A DNA stretch of 64,000 bases, taken from assembly GCA_022769565.1 (NCBI GenBank), contig JALEJQ010000026.1:1-64000 (forward strand), written 5' to 3'. Made by a program: the position numbers and the translations under genes. Below are positions 7,744 through 16,788 of this stretch, one piece after another; the first letter of the stretch is position 1; each line of letters opens with the position of its first letter. This DNA is from Oscillospiraceae bacterium. GTDB lineage: Bacteria; Bacillota; Clostridia; Oscillospirales; Ruminococcaceae. Under the pieces are notes generated by a model that saw only the letters and a list, made by a program, of their open reading frames with translations, did no database searches and had not been told where the DNA came from.

Positions 7744-10020
7744 ATGCGTATTAATATAAAAAAGGTCCTCGCCTGCATATGCTGCCTTACAATGGCAATT
7801 TCGGTATGCGCTATACCTGCAAGCTCGGAAGATGATGCAGCTGAGGCTGCGGAAACTGCCGAAGAGGAGGCTGAGCCTGCCGACGAGGATTTCGTTCCCC
7901 GTACTGACGAGGAAGTTATGGCTGACATGGAGCTTGTTGCGGAAAACAGCAAGCTGGCGTTCTACAAGAACGAAAAGGAAGTCACCCTTGCCCTTGTTGA
8001 TAAAGGCACGGGAGAAATATGGTGGTCAAATCCTATAAACGCCGACGGTTCAACGGGTAAAAAGGCTCAGATACAGGAGCTTAAGGCAGGTATGACCGTT
8101 ATCTACGGAGAACCCTCCAAGAGAAGAACTACTACACTCAACAGCAAGGTAAAGGGCAAGGCTAAGTTCAAGGACGTTAAAAACGGCGTGCAGATAACCT
8201 ATAAATTTGCCGCAGCAAAAATAACCGTTCCCGTTACCTATACCCTGGAGGACGATTACCTCAAGCTTTACGTTGACACCTCCGAAATAAAGGAGGAGGA
8301 CGGCGACAAGATCGTTACGGAGCTTGCCTTTATGACATCCTTCGGTGCCGCAACGGAAGAGGACGAGGGCTATTACGTTATTCCTGACGGAAGCGGTGCT
8401 CTTATAAACTTCAACAACGGCAAAACAGGTCTTAAGACCTACAGCGGAAAGGTCTACGGAAGAGATATAACCGCAGTTTCCCAGACCGCTCCGGCTGTTA
8501 CTCAGCAGGTTTACCTTCCCATGTACGGAATCGTAAAGGGAAACAGCGGTATGATGGTAGTTGCCGACAAGGGCGACACCTGCGCTTCTATCAACGCCTA
8601 CGTTTCCGGTCAGAACAAGACCAGCTACAATACCTGCTACTTCGACTTTGAGATACGCACAAACGATGAATACCTCATGGGCGGCGACGCTAACCCCCTT
8701 AAGGTATTTGAAAAGAGAGGAATCCTCGTTCCTGAGATCGAGGTAAGATATTACCCCGTTTCCAACGGCGAAAACGGCAGTGTTGACTACATTGACATTG
8801 CAGACAAGTACAGAGATTACCTCACTTCTTCCGAATACGGCGTTGCAAAGTCCGATACCGTAAATGATACTTCACTTTACGTTGATTTCTACGGCGGCGT
8901 TCTTAAAAAGGAATCCGTTATAGGTCTCCCCGTTACAATGCAGCACGTTGCAACAAGCTTCGATGACGCTAAGGACATTCTTACCGAGCTTCAGGCAGGC
9001 GGCGCAGACAGCATTGTTGTAAACTACAACCAGTGGACAGCTGCGGATATTAAGGAACAGGTTTCCGATAAGGCAAAGCCGGCTTCAAAGCTGGGCGGAA
9101 AGTCCGATTTCAAGGACCTTATGAGCTATGCCGACAGCAATAACATTTCCATATATCCCGAAGTCGATAACCTTACCTTTAAGAGCGGCAGCGGATACTG
9201 GACAATGACCGATACTGCAATAAGAGTTTCCAACGCATACTCCAGGCAGTACACCTACGACCTTGCTTACGGAATTGAAAACAAATTCTATAAGGCAATG
9301 GCACTCCTTTCTCCCGAAAGATACGAAAAGATGTTCAACAATCTTGCCAAGAGCTACAGCTCTTTTGGTCTGAGCAACATTTCCGTCGGTTCCGCTTCAA
9401 CCGTTATCTACGGCGACTATGGCAGAAAGGCTGTGTCCCGTGAAATGGTCAAGTATGATCTCCGGGAATATTATCAGCTCCTTGACGATCAGGTCGGCTC
9501 GGTACTTGCAGACGGTGCAAACGCTTATGTGCTCCCTTATGTTGACCACATAACCAACGTTCCGCTCAACTCCAGCAAGTTCGATATTTTCGATCAAGAT
9601 ATACCTTTCTATCAGATCGTTATGCACGGCCTTAAATCCTACTCCACAACAGCTGTGAACGGTGACGCTCAGATAGCAGACCTTATTCTTGACGCTGTTG
9701 CTTCGGGCAGCAACCTCAGATTCGACCTTATGGCGGAAGAAGCAAACGAGCTTAAGGATACACGCTATGACGTTTACTTCTATGCCGACGCTAAGTACTG
9801 GACAGAGGACGCTGCAGGCTGCTACCGCTTCACTAAGGATATTCTCTCGGATGTTTCTAATCAGAAGATCACAGAATACAATATTCTTTCCGATGATGAA
9901 ATTGAAACTGTATATGAGAACGGTACAAAAACAATCGTAAATAAGGCAGACAGAACCGTTACCAAGAACGGCAAGGTCTACAGCCTGTACGATTACGTCG
10001 GAAAGGAGGTCATAGGATAA
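7744..10020 (+). CDS. Large secreted DUF5696-like protein, possible TIM-barrel glycan hydrolase
   Basis: 758 residues, with a signal peptide (1 to about 28) and an acidic alanine-rich linker to about residue 50. From memory of the family it resembles DUF5696 proteins, found beside carbohydrate ABC genes. An N-terminal beta-rich part (about 60-330) is followed by a part (about 390-690) with the look of a TIM barrel: DILTELQAGGADSIVVNYNQW, then SKLGG, FKDLMSYADSNNISIYPEVD, and a later DLMAEE. That pattern is like clan GH-D type hydrolases, but no catalytic pair can be named. It ends 1 nt before the next permease gene, so it is firmly part of the operon. Hydrolase function is inference. Confidence 0.7.
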   Translation: MRINIKKVLACICCLTMAISVCAIPASSEDDAAEAAETAEEEAEPADEDFVPRTDEEVMADMELVAENSKLAFYKNEKEVTLALVDKGTGEIWWSNPINADGSTGKKAQIQELKAGMTVIYGEPSKRRTTTLNSKVKGKAKFKDVKNGVQITYKFAAAKITVPVTYTLEDDYLKLYVDTSEIKEEDGDKIVTELAFMTSFGAATEEDEGYYVIPDGSGALINFNNGKTGLKTYSGKVYGRDITAVSQTAPAVTQQVYLPMYGIVKGNSGMMVVADKGDTCASINAYVSGQNKTSYNTCYFDFEIRTNDEYLMGGDANPLKVFEKRGILVPEIEVRYYPVSNGENGSVDYIDIADKYRDYLTSSEYGVAKSDTVNDTSLYVDFYGGVLKKESVIGLPVTMQHVATSFDDAKDILTELQAGGADSIVVNYNQWTAADIKEQVSDKAKPASKLGGKSDFKDLMSYADSNNISIYPEVDNLTFKSGSGYWTMTDTAIRVSNAYSRQYTYDLAYGIENKFYKAMALLSPERYEKMFNNLAKSYSSFGLSNISVGSASTVIYGDYGRKAVSREMVKYDLREYYQLLDDQVGSVLADGANAYVLPYVDHITNVPLNSSKFDIFDQDIPFYQIVMHGLKSYSTTAVNGDAQIADLILDAVASGSNLRFDLMAEEANELKDTRYDVYFYADAKYWTEDAAGCYRFTKDILSDVSNQKITEYNILSDDEIETVYENGTKTIVNKADRTVTKNGKVYSLYDYVGKEVIG

Positions 10021-10021
10021 A

Positions 10022-10921
10022 ATGAGAATGTCAAGACTATCCTATGAAAAGAAGAAAGGACTTTACGGCTACGGCTTTATTGCCCTCTGGTTCGTCGGAG
10101 CGCTGATGTTCTTTATCATACCGGTGTGCAAGTCCTTTTATTACTCGTTCAACAACGTTCAGCCTGAAACAGGTTATCTGCTTAAAAGCTGGGCAGGTCT
10201 TGCAAACTATAAAAGAGCGTTCATGACCGACCCGACCTTCAGACAGTACCTTGTGGAAGCGCTGAAGGATATGGCGCTGAACCTTCCTATAATCATTATC
10301 TTCTCGATGTTCGTTGCGATCATCATCAATCAGAAGTTCAGAGGAAGGACCTTCGCAAGAGCCGTATTCTTCCTCCCCGTTATCATTGCTACAGGTCCTG
10401 TTTACGCAATTATCACAGGTAACCTCGAAACAAACGGAAACAACAGCGCAGAGCAGTTCTCCACAATGTTCGAAACGGACATGGTAGACCAGCTCCTTGA
10501 ATTTATCGGAATCTACGGCTTCGGTACACAGTTCACGGAAATGCTGTCGGAGATAACCTCGGACATCTTGAACCTTGTATGGAAGTGCGGTATCCAGATA
10601 ATCATTTTCCTTTCCGCACTGCAGGGCATCCCCACTTCCGCTAAGGAAGCGGCTGCTATCGAAGGTGCGACCTCATGGGAATTCTTCTGGAAGATAACCC
10701 TTCCTTACGTTTCCCCTATGATCCTTGTAAATATCGTTTATACCGTTATCGATGCATTCACGGACCCCACCAACCAGGTAATGACCCGTGTGCTGGAAGT
10801 ACAGAGCGACTGGCAGTACGGTTACTCGGCGGCTATGGCGTGGAGCTACTTTGGAATCATACTTATAGCTCTCGGAATCATATTCGCGATCATGAACAAG
10901 CTTGTTTGGTATGATGATTAA
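10022..10921 (+). CDS. Sugar ABC transporter permease, MalF type (second pair)
   Basis: A 299-residue permease with about six membrane segments and an EAA loop near residue 206 (AKEAAAIEGATS...LPYVSP). Between membrane segments, residues about 138-190 form a longer soluble insert than in the first-pair permease. AAAGGAGG ends 11 nt before the start, inside the end of the DUF5696-like gene. This and the next gene are a second, only distantly similar permease pair in one operon, so the cluster either imports two substrates or makes two alternative transporters. Confidence 0.88.
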   Translation: MRMSRLSYEKKKGLYGYGFIALWFVGALMFFIIPVCKSFYYSFNNVQPETGYLLKSWAGLANYKRAFMTDPTFRQYLVEALKDMALNLPIIIIFSMFVAIIINQKFRGRTFARAVFFLPVIIATGPVYAIITGNLETNGNNSAEQFSTMFETDMVDQLLEFIGIYGFGTQFTEMLSEITSDILNLVWKCGIQIIIFLSALQGIPTSAKEAAAIEGATSWEFFWKITLPYVSPMILVNIVYTVIDAFTDPTNQVMTRVLEVQSDWQYGYSAAMAWSYFGIILIALGIIFAIMNKLVWYDD

Positions 10922-10938
10922 GGAGGCGGAGAAATATA

Positions 10939-12009
10939 ATGGCATCAGCACTCAGAAGCTCCGGCTTCCTTAAAAAGCCGGAAAAGAAAATAAAAGAACC
11001 CAAAATGTCCCGTAAGGAGAGGAAGGAGCGTTTCCAGAAGCGCCTTGAATCCCTTACGCCGGAGGAGCAGAGGTATCTCAAGAGAAAAAGAGTTATTGAC
11101 GCAGTATGGCCCATATTCAGAGCCCTTATCGTATTCGGTCTGTGCTTTATCATTCTTTATCCTCTGATATTTATGATCTCCTGCGCATTCCGTCCCCGTG
11201 CGGAAATGAACGACCCCACTATCATGTGGATACCCAAGACCTTTACCATGTCCAACATCAAGGACGCTATAAGGGCAATGGATTTCTGGAACACCCTCGG
11301 AAATACTCTTGTGCTTAACATAGGCTGTTCTATCCTGCAGGTACTTACCTGTGCGATCACAGGCTACGGCTTCGCAAGATTCAAGTTCAAGGGCAAGAGC
11401 ATACTGTTCTTCGTTGTAATCATGATGATACTTGTGCCTTCACAGATCATCCTTATTCCTCAGTATATGTTCTTCCGTTACTTCAATCCCTTCGGCATTT
11501 ACCATGCTGCAACGGGCAACTACATCAACCTCATCAATACTGCGGTAACGATGTACTTCCCGGCGCTGACGGCTAACGGTATCCGTGCAGGTCTGTTCAT
11601 CTTCCTGTTCAGACAGTCCTTCAGAGGACTTCCTAAGGAGCTTGAAGACGCTGCATACCTTGACGGCTGCTCGCCGCTGAGAACCTTCATTCAGGTTATG
11701 GTACCCAACGCAGGTTCAACCTTCCTTACAGTATTCCTTCTCTCAATTGTATGGTACTGGAACGACTACTATGTAAGTACATCGTTCTTCACCGACAACA
11801 GAACTATCGCCCTTATGCTTAAAAACCTTGACGCTAACCTTACAAGAATCATTTTCGACAACGGTAACGTTCAGGTAAACGTAAGAGAGCTTATAGTATG
11901 GATGGAATCAGGCTGTCTTATCTCGATCCTGCCTATGCTTATCCTTTACATCTGCCTGCAGAAGAACTTTACGGAAGGTATTGCACGTTCCGGTCTTACA
12001 GGTATGTAA
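10939..12009 (+). CDS. Carbohydrate ABC transporter permease, MalG type (second pair)
   Basis: 356 residues. Residues 1-55 are a strongly basic, highly charged cytoplasmic extension, longer than the family needs; the MalG-type permease of the first pair has a similar extension. Six membrane segments follow, with the EAA loop at about residue 235 (LEDAAYLDGCS...VPNAGS). AGGAGGCGGAG precedes the ATG. It is the last gene of the cluster, closed by a terminator at 12035. Confidence 0.9.
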   Translation: MASALRSSGFLKKPEKKIKEPKMSRKERKERFQKRLESLTPEEQRYLKRKRVIDAVWPIFRALIVFGLCFIILYPLIFMISCAFRPRAEMNDPTIMWIPKTFTMSNIKDAIRAMDFWNTLGNTLVLNIGCSILQVLTCAITGYGFARFKFKGKSILFFVVIMMILVPSQIILIPQYMFFRYFNPFGIYHAATGNYINLINTAVTMYFPALTANGIRAGLFIFLFRQSFRGLPKELEDAAYLDGCSPLRTFIQVMVPNAGSTFLTVFLLSIVWYWNDYYVSTSFFTDNRTIALMLKNLDANLTRIIFDNGNVQVNVRELIVWMESGCLISILPMLILYICLQKNFTEGIARSGLTGM

Positions 12010-12034
12010 TTTAAAAAGGTTTAAAAAAGTTTTA

Positions 12035-12083
12035 GCCATAGCACTTTCGATCTTATTGTCGAAGGTGCTATGGCACTTGTTTT
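12035..12083 (+). terminator. Rho-independent terminator of the transport cluster
   Basis: A 16-bp stem, GCCATAGCACTTTCGA with TCGAAGGTGCTATGGC (one G-U pair), an 8-nt loop and a T-rich tail (ACTTGTTTT). It begins 26 nt after the last permease stop codon. Confidence 0.85.
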
Positions 12084-12104
12084 AATGTGGAATTTGAAGA
12101 AGTT

Positions 12105-12284
12105 TGAAGTGTGGAGAGTGAAGAGTGGAGTTTATTTTAATGTTGAAAGTTGAAAGTTGAAAGTGGAATTATAGGGGCTGCGCTAAATGAATAACTATTG
12201 TCTGCTGCGATGTTATTAGTATAAGCAAATTATAGTCAATATAATAATTCCGAATTAAGACAATTCCACATTGAAATAAACTGA
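12105..12284. repeat. Left direct repeat flanking the XRE cassette
   Basis: About 180 bp of low-complexity sequence (GTGGAGAGTGAAGAGTGGAG, GTTGAAAGTTGAAAG, then CTGCGCTAAATGAATAA, TGCTGCGATGTTATTAG, ending ATTCCACATTGAAATAAACT). The same word order returns at 13197-13461 in the same orientation, on the other side of the two genes between. The stretch 12084-12454 holds otherwise only the promoter at 12356. Confidence 0.75.
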
Positions 12285-12355
12285 CCTGCAAATCGGAAGT
12301 TGTAGAAATGGGATTTCCTTTGAAAATGTGCGCTTTTAAGTCATGTAAAAGACTT

Positions 12356-12385
12356 TTGACATTGAAAAAATGAATAAAATATACA
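12356..12385 (+). promoter_or_regulatory. Promoter of the XRE regulator gene
   Basis: TTGACA (12356-12361), an 18-bp spacer and TATACA (12380-12385). Just downstream, TTGTCAAAG and CTTTGATAGAC form a near inverted repeat (about 12387-12409), a fitting place for self-repression by the encoded regulator. Confidence 0.6.
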
Positions 12386-12454
12386 GTTGTCAAAGGGCTT
12401 TGATAGACAAAAACGCTGCTTTGATTAAAATAAAAAATGAAGGAGGCAGACAAT

Positions 12455-13030
12455 ATGGAGCTTGGAAGTCAGATAAAAAAACGTCGCAATGAATTATCAT
12501 TATCACAGGAAGAACTTGCAGAAAAAGTATATGTATCAAGGCAAACTATTTCTAACTGGGAGAATGATAAAAGCTATCCCGATGTAAACAGTCTTGTTCT
12601 TTTAAGCGAGGTATTTAATGTCTCCATCGATAATTTGATCAAAGGAGATATTGAGATCATGAAAGAACAGATCAGAGCTGAAGACAGGAAGAAATTTGAA
12701 GGGTTAAGTCATATCTACGCAGTCTTGTTTTTATTGGCAATTCTTTCACCTATACCGCTGTTCCATTTTTTGAGCTTTGTGGGTATTGGTATCTGGCTTA
12801 TGTTAATGGGTGTTACACTTTATGTAGCGTTCAGGCTGGAAAAGATGAAAAAGCAGTTTGATATTCAGACCTATAGGGAGATAGTTGCGTTTTCCGAGGG
12901 TGTGGGGCTTGATGATATTGCCAAAGCCAGGGAAGAAGGTAAAAGACCCTATCAAAAGCTTTTACTTGCATTGGGATCGGGGCTTTTAACGCTTATTATC
13001 GCAATTTCATTTGCTATGCTGCTTAAATAA
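12455..13030 (+). CDS. XRE-type HTH regulator with C-terminal membrane helices
   Basis: 191 residues. An N-terminal Cro/CI helix-turn-helix (residues about 3-60: SLSQEELAEKVYVSRQTISNWENDKSYPDV) is followed by two hydrophobic segments (about 85-103 and 107-125) and a third at the C-terminus (about 172-190). ATG at 12455 is chosen since AAGGAGG lies 8 nt before it; the upstream ATG at 12437 precedes that site. Membrane-tethered XRE regulators of this type are common in Firmicutes and often pair with small membrane proteins, as here. The signal sensed is unknown. Confidence 0.85.
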   Translation: MELGSQIKKRRNELSLSQEELAEKVYVSRQTISNWENDKSYPDVNSLVLLSEVFNVSIDNLIKGDIEIMKEQIRAEDRKKFEGLSHIYAVLFLLAILSPIPLFHFLSFVGIGIWLMLMGVTLYVAFRLEKMKKQFDIQTYREIVAFSEGVGLDDIAKAREEGKRPYQKLLLALGSGLLTLIIAISFAMLLK

Positions 13031-13044
13031 GGGAGAGTAAAAAT

Positions 13045-13200
13045 ATGATCTGGGAAGAACTTGGAATGAGCTTTGGAACGGCAATTATTGTTTTAATTGC
13101 ATTGTATTTTGTAATTAAGTGGGCTGTTAAAAACGGAATAAAAGAAGCATATGCGGATATTGCGGATAAAGACACGGAAGAAGATATGGAAGAAGGTTGA
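13045..13200 (+). CDS. Small single-pass membrane protein
   Basis: A 51-residue protein with one membrane helix (about 11-28, TAIIVLIALYFVIKWAV) and an acidic C-terminus rich in E and D. GGGAGAG precedes the ATG by 8 nt and the gene begins 14 nt after the XRE regulator stop, so the two are co-transcribed. No family is assigned with certainty. It may act with the membrane-tethered regulator. Confidence 0.7.
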   Translation: MIWEELGMSFGTAIIVLIALYFVIKWAVKNGIKEAYADIADKDTEEDMEEG

Positions 13201-13461
13201 AGTGTGGAGAGTGAAGTGTGGAGAGTGAAGAGTGGAGTTTATTTTAATGTTGAAAGTTGAAAGTGGAATTATAGGTGCTGCGCTAAATGAATAATTATTG
13301 TATTGCCTGCTGCGATGTTATTAGTATAATATTTTTCTATACAGGAAGGATTTTTCCGCTCCCTTTTTTTACACCAATTAAGTAAATTATAGTCAATATA
13401 ATAATTCCGAATTCCGAATTCCGCATTCCGAATTAAGACAATTCCACATTGAAATAAACTC
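13197..13461. repeat. Right direct repeat flanking the XRE cassette
   Basis: Repeats the words of 12105-12284 in the same order and orientation, with an added block of about 60 bp (TTTTTCTATACAGGAAGG... around 13327-13380) and extra copies of AATTCCG/GAATTCCG. It starts within the stop codon region of the small membrane protein gene. Apart from this repeat and the promoter at 13524, 13201-13583 holds nothing recognised. Confidence 0.75.
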
Positions 13462-13523
13462 CACACTTCAAACTTTTTTATGCCAAGGGCGTTTTTGTGG
13501 GGAAAATATTGCACAAATACCGC

Positions 13524-13552
13524 TTGTTTTTCATAGCAGGATATGTTATAAT
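13524..13552 (+). promoter_or_regulatory. Promoter of the GH95 gene
   Basis: TTGTTT (13524-13529), 17-bp spacer, TATAAT (13547-13552). It lies downstream of an in-frame GTG at 13497, which argues that the gene starts at the ATG at 13584 instead. Confidence 0.65.
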
Positions 13553-13583
13553 TTGTATAATAATTTATATGTGGGGGAGAAAA

Positions 13584-15857
13584 ATGAACAGATATTCGGA
13601 TTTTTTATGGTATAACAAGCCTGCAGCAGACTGGAACGAGGCGCTGCCCGTTGGCAACGGACGCATAGGCGGAATGATCTTCGGCAGACCGACAGACGAG
13701 CTTATCCAGCTTAACGAGGATTCCGTGTGGTCGGGTGGTTTCCGTTACAGAAACAACCCTAAAGCCTATGATAACCTTGACAAGATACGCAGCCTTATAA
13801 AAGAGGGCAGGATAACCGAGGCACAGGCTCTCTGCGAGGACGCTTTCTACGGCACAAACGAGCAGCAGCGCCACTATCACCCTATGGGCGACCTTCACAT
13901 ATGGCAGTCGGGTACGGAGGATATTGCGGACTACCGCAGAAGCCTTGACCTTGAAAACGCTCTCTGCGAGACACGCTGGGAAAGCGGCGGAGTGAAATAT
14001 TCAAGAACGGTGTTCGTTTCCCACCCCGACGAGGTAATGGTGATAGTATTTAACGCCGACCAAAAGGGTAAAATAAGCTTCACCTCCGTTATTGACGGCA
14101 AGGACGACGACTACGACAGGAACGAAGCCTACGACAGCTCAACGCTGCTGTTCACAATGTCAGACGGTATACCCTATGCAACGGCAATTTCCGTTAAATC
14201 GGTTGGCGGCAGGGCGTTTACGGACGCAAACCGCATAAAAGTTGAAAATGCCGACTCTGCGGTGGTGACGCTTGCCTGTCAGACAGCCTTCAGAACGGGT
14301 GATTACCTTAAAAAAGCCCTTTCCGAAGCTAAAACTGCCCTGAGAAAGAGTGCGGAGCAGCTTCTTGAACGTCATAAAGCCGATTATAAGGCTCTGTATG
14401 ACCGCTGCACACTTGAACTGAACGACAACAGCGGCGGAAATGCGGCTCTCCCTACAGATGAAAGGCTGCAGCTGTTCAAAGAGGGCGGCAAGGACAACAA
14501 GCTGGCGGAAATGTACTTCAACTTCTCCCGTTACCTTATGATAGCAGGTTCAAGAGAAGGCACTTTGCCCCTTAATCTGCAGGGCATATGGAATAAGGAT
14601 ATGTGGCCTGCGTGGGGCGGAAAGTACACTATCAACATCAACACGGAAATGAACTACTGGGGCGCAGAGATACAGAATCTGCCCGAGTGCCACACGCCCC
14701 TGTTCGACCATATTGAGCGTATGCGTGAAAACGGACGTGTTACCGCCCGTGAGATGTACCACTGCAAGGGTATGGTCTGCCACCACAACACGGACATCTG
14801 GGGCGACACGGCTCCCCAGGACAAATGGATGCCTGCGACTATATGGCCTATGGGTCTTGCGTGGCTTTGTCTGCATATTTACGAGCATTACAAATTTACG
14901 GGAGATAAGGAGTTCCTTGCCGAAAAGTACGACACAATGAAAGAGGCTGCGGAGTTCTTCGAGGATTACCTTATCGAAAACGACAAGGGACAGCTTGTTA
15001 CAAGCCCTTCCGTTTCTCCCGAAAATACTTATGTTACCAAAAACGGCGAGAAAGGCTCGCTTTGTCAGGGTCCCTCTATGGACAGTCAGATACTCCGCTG
15101 CCTGTTTACGGCGGTGGAAGAGTCTGCGGAGATACTGGGTGTTGACAAGGAATATGCCGAAACTATGCGCAGGCTCCGTTCAAGGCTGCCCGAGCCGGAA
15201 ATAGGACAGTACGGTCAGATTATGGAATGGGCGGAGGATTATGACGAGGTCGAACCGGGTCACAGACATATTTCACAGCTTTTCGCCCTCTATCCTGCCG
15301 ATATAATTTCAAGGCGCAAGACCCCCGAGCTTGCCAAGGCTGCCGTTTCCACACTTGACCGCAGACTTTCCCACGGCGGCGGTCACACAGGCTGGTCAAG
15401 AGCGTGGATAATCAATATGTGGGCAAGGCTTGGCTTCGGCGAAAAGGTGGGCGAGAACGTCAGAGCACTTCTCTCAAACTCCACAAGCACCAATATGTTT
15501 GATATGCACCCGCCCTTCCAGATAGACGGCAACTTCGGCGGCGGTGCAGGCATTGCGGAAGCCCTTGTACAGAGCCACAGCGGCGAGATATGCGTTCTTC
15601 CGGCGCTTCCTTCCGAGTGGGAAAGCGGCTCACTTAAAGGCGTAAGGGCAAGGGGTGGCTTTGAAGTTGACTTTGCGTGGGAAAAGGGTAAAGTAACGGA
15701 AATGACTGTCCTTTCACTCTGCGGAAATACCTGCAATATTGTCGGCAGCGGTCTTAATGTTATCTGCTGCGGCGTTCCCGTCAGCGTTAAAGAAAAAGGC
15801 GGCGTTGTGACCTTTGACACCGAAAAGGGAAAAATATATGAGATAAAAATCTGCTGA
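13584..15857 (+). CDS. Glycoside hydrolase family 95, alpha-L-fucosidase type
   Basis: 757 residues, close to the usual GH95 length. GH95 enzymes are inverting hydrolases that release alpha-1,2-L-fucose, or alpha-L-galactose in plant xyloglucan. Family features: an N-terminal beta domain beginning [22 protein letters not shown], the (alpha/alpha)6 barrel with [10 protein letters not shown] and the following [11 protein letters not shown], the SPENTY segment, [29 protein letters not shown], and the [15 protein letters not shown] block, ending with the usual C-terminal beta domain. The ATG has GGGGGAGA 6 nt upstream. There is no signal peptide, so it acts in the cytoplasm on imported fucosylated oligosaccharides. 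It is a single gene with its own promoter. Confidence 0.9.
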   Translation: MNRYSDFLWYNKPAADWNEALPVGNGRIGGMIFGRPTDELIQLNEDSVWSGGFRYRNNPKAYDNLDKIRSLIKEGRITEAQALCEDAFYGTNEQQRHYHPMGDLHIWQSGTEDIADYRRSLDLENALCETRWESGGVKYSRTVFVSHPDEVMVIVFNADQKGKISFTSVIDGKDDDYDRNEAYDSSTLLFTMSDGIPYATAISVKSVGGRAFTDANRIKVENADSAVVTLACQTAFRTGDYLKKALSEAKTALRKSAEQLLERHKADYKALYDRCTLELNDNSGGNAALPTDERLQLFKEGGKDNKLAEMYFNFSRYLMIAGSREGTLPLNLQGIWNKDMWPAWGGKYTININTEMNYWGAEIQNLPECHTPLFDHIERMRENGRVTAREMYHCKGMVCHHNTDIWGDTAPQDKWMPATIWPMGLAWLCLHIYEHYKFTGDKEFLAEKYDTMKEAAEFFEDYLIENDKGQLVTSPSVSPENTYVTKNGEKGSLCQGPSMDSQILRCLFTAVEESAEILGVDKEYAETMRRLRSRLPEPEIGQYGQIMEWAEDYDEVEPGHRHISQLFALYPADIISRRKTPELAKAAVSTLDRRLSHGGGHTGWSRAWIINMWARLGFGEKVGENVRALLSNSTSTNMFDMHPPFQIDGNFGGGAGIAEALVQSHSGEICVLPALPSEWESGSLKGVRARGGFEVDFAWEKGKVTEMTVLSLCGNTCNIVGSGLNVICCGVPVSVKEKGGVVTFDTEKGKIYEIKIC

Positions 15858-15901
15858 TATAACGAAAGCGGAGCGAACCCGTTACGGATATTTTTGCCCT
15901 A

Positions 15902-15929
15902 TTGCAAATCGTTAAAAAAGTGATATAAT
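15902..15929 (+). promoter_or_regulatory. Promoter of the Rpn locus
   Basis: TTGCAA (15902-15907), 16-bp spacer, TATAAT (15924-15929), followed by GGAGGG at 15951-15956. Confidence 0.6.
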
Positions 15930-15963
15930 ATAATAAAGTTATGTTTACAAGGAGGGAAGAATT

Positions 15964-16785
15964 TTGTCACGAAATGTAATTTCCGCAAAGCTGGATATAA
16001 TATTCAAGAAGATGTTTACCGAAAACGAGGATATGCTTCATTCCTTTGTGGCAAGTATGCTTGATATTCCCCCGGAAAGCATATCGGATATAAAGATAAC
16101 AAACCCCGAGCTTCCTCCCGAAACTCTATCGGGAAAGTTCAGCCGTCTTGATCTTAGTCTTAAGGTGGATAACAGGCTTGTAAACGTTGAAATACAGGTC
16201 AAAAATGATGCTGACTACCGTGACAGAACGCTTTTCTACTGGGCAAAGCTGTATTCGTCGGAACTGAAAAGCGGTGAAGATTACAGCGAGCTTAAACAGA
16301 CAATAACTATAAATATCATAAATTTCAATATGTTTGCCGGGGAGGATTACCACACGGAAGTTGCAGCAATGATAAAAGGTACGGACGAGGTATTTTCCGA
16401 TAAATTCGGCATACACTTCTTTGAGCTGAAAAAGGTCGGCAAGAAACCCGATCCCGACAACAGCCGTGAATTGTGGCTGCAGTTTATAAATGCTGACAGT
16501 GAGGAGGAATTAGAGATGATCAGTCAGACTAACGTTCCTATCATGAAAAAAGCGGTAAATGTTATATACGATATGTCGGAGGATACAAAGATAAGGGAGA
16601 TCGCCCGTCTGCGTGAGAAGGCTCTCCACGATGAAGCCTCCGCTTTGAAGAATGCTAAAGCCGAGGGAAGAGCGGAAGGCAGAGCCGAGGGCAAAACCGA
16701 AGAACGCAATCTGACAATTCGGAAAATGAAAGAATTAGGCTTTACAGATGAACAGATAAAGGCAATTTATCCTGATTTGGTGTGA
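15964..16785 (+). CDS. Rpn-family PD-(D/E)XK nuclease with variable C-terminal tail
   Basis: 273 residues with a TTG start 7 nt after GGAGGG. Residues 1-160 match the Rpn/transposase_31-like nuclease fold: AKLDIIFKKMF at 8-18, then Asp63 (SRLDLS) and Glu76-x-Gln78 (VEIQVKND), the E-x-Q variant of the active site. The tail (about 185-273) has a helix (TKIREIARLREKALHDEASAL), a run of 4-residue repeats (AEGRAEGRAEG), and KMKELGFTDEQIKAIYP. An internal ATG at codon 185 (16516) has GAGGAGG 8 nt upstream, so the tail can be made on its own. In E. coli Rpn proteins, such separately translated tails inhibit the toxic full-length nuclease, which acts in phage defence. The same tail is encoded twice more downstream. 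Confidence 0.88.
   Translation: MSRNVISAKLDIIFKKMFTENEDMLHSFVASMLDIPPESISDIKITNPELPPETLSGKFSRLDLSLKVDNRLVNVEIQVKNDADYRDRTLFYWAKLYSSELKSGEDYSELKQTITINIINFNMFAGEDYHTEVAAMIKGTDEVFSDKFGIHFFELKKVGKKPDPDNSRELWLQFINADSEEELEMISQTNVPIMKKAVNVIYDMSEDTKIREIARLREKALHDEASALKNAKAEGRAEGRAEGKTEERNLTIRKMKELGFTDEQIKAIYPDLV
16501..16518 (+). promoter_or_regulatory. Internal ribosome site and start for the Rpn tail
   Basis: GAGGAGG (16501-16507) followed by ATG at 16516 in the frame of the nuclease gene. Translation from here would give an 89-residue protein equal to the nuclease C-terminus. The site lies within codons for EEE, so part of the match could be chance, but spacing is good. Confidence 0.6.
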
Positions 16786-16788
16786 TTT

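Noticed and set aside
12437-12454. Earlier ATG for the XRE regulator
   Set aside because: It lies before the AAGGAGG ribosome site, which fits the ATG at 12455.
12105-13461. Insertion sequence or composite transposon around the XRE cassette
   Set aside because: No transposase is present and the flanks are low-complexity direct repeats without inverted ends; only cassette-like loss or gain is suggested.
13497-13583. N-terminal membrane extension of the GH95 enzyme
   Set aside because: The promoter at 13524-13552 falls inside it and the good ribosome site precedes the ATG at 13584.
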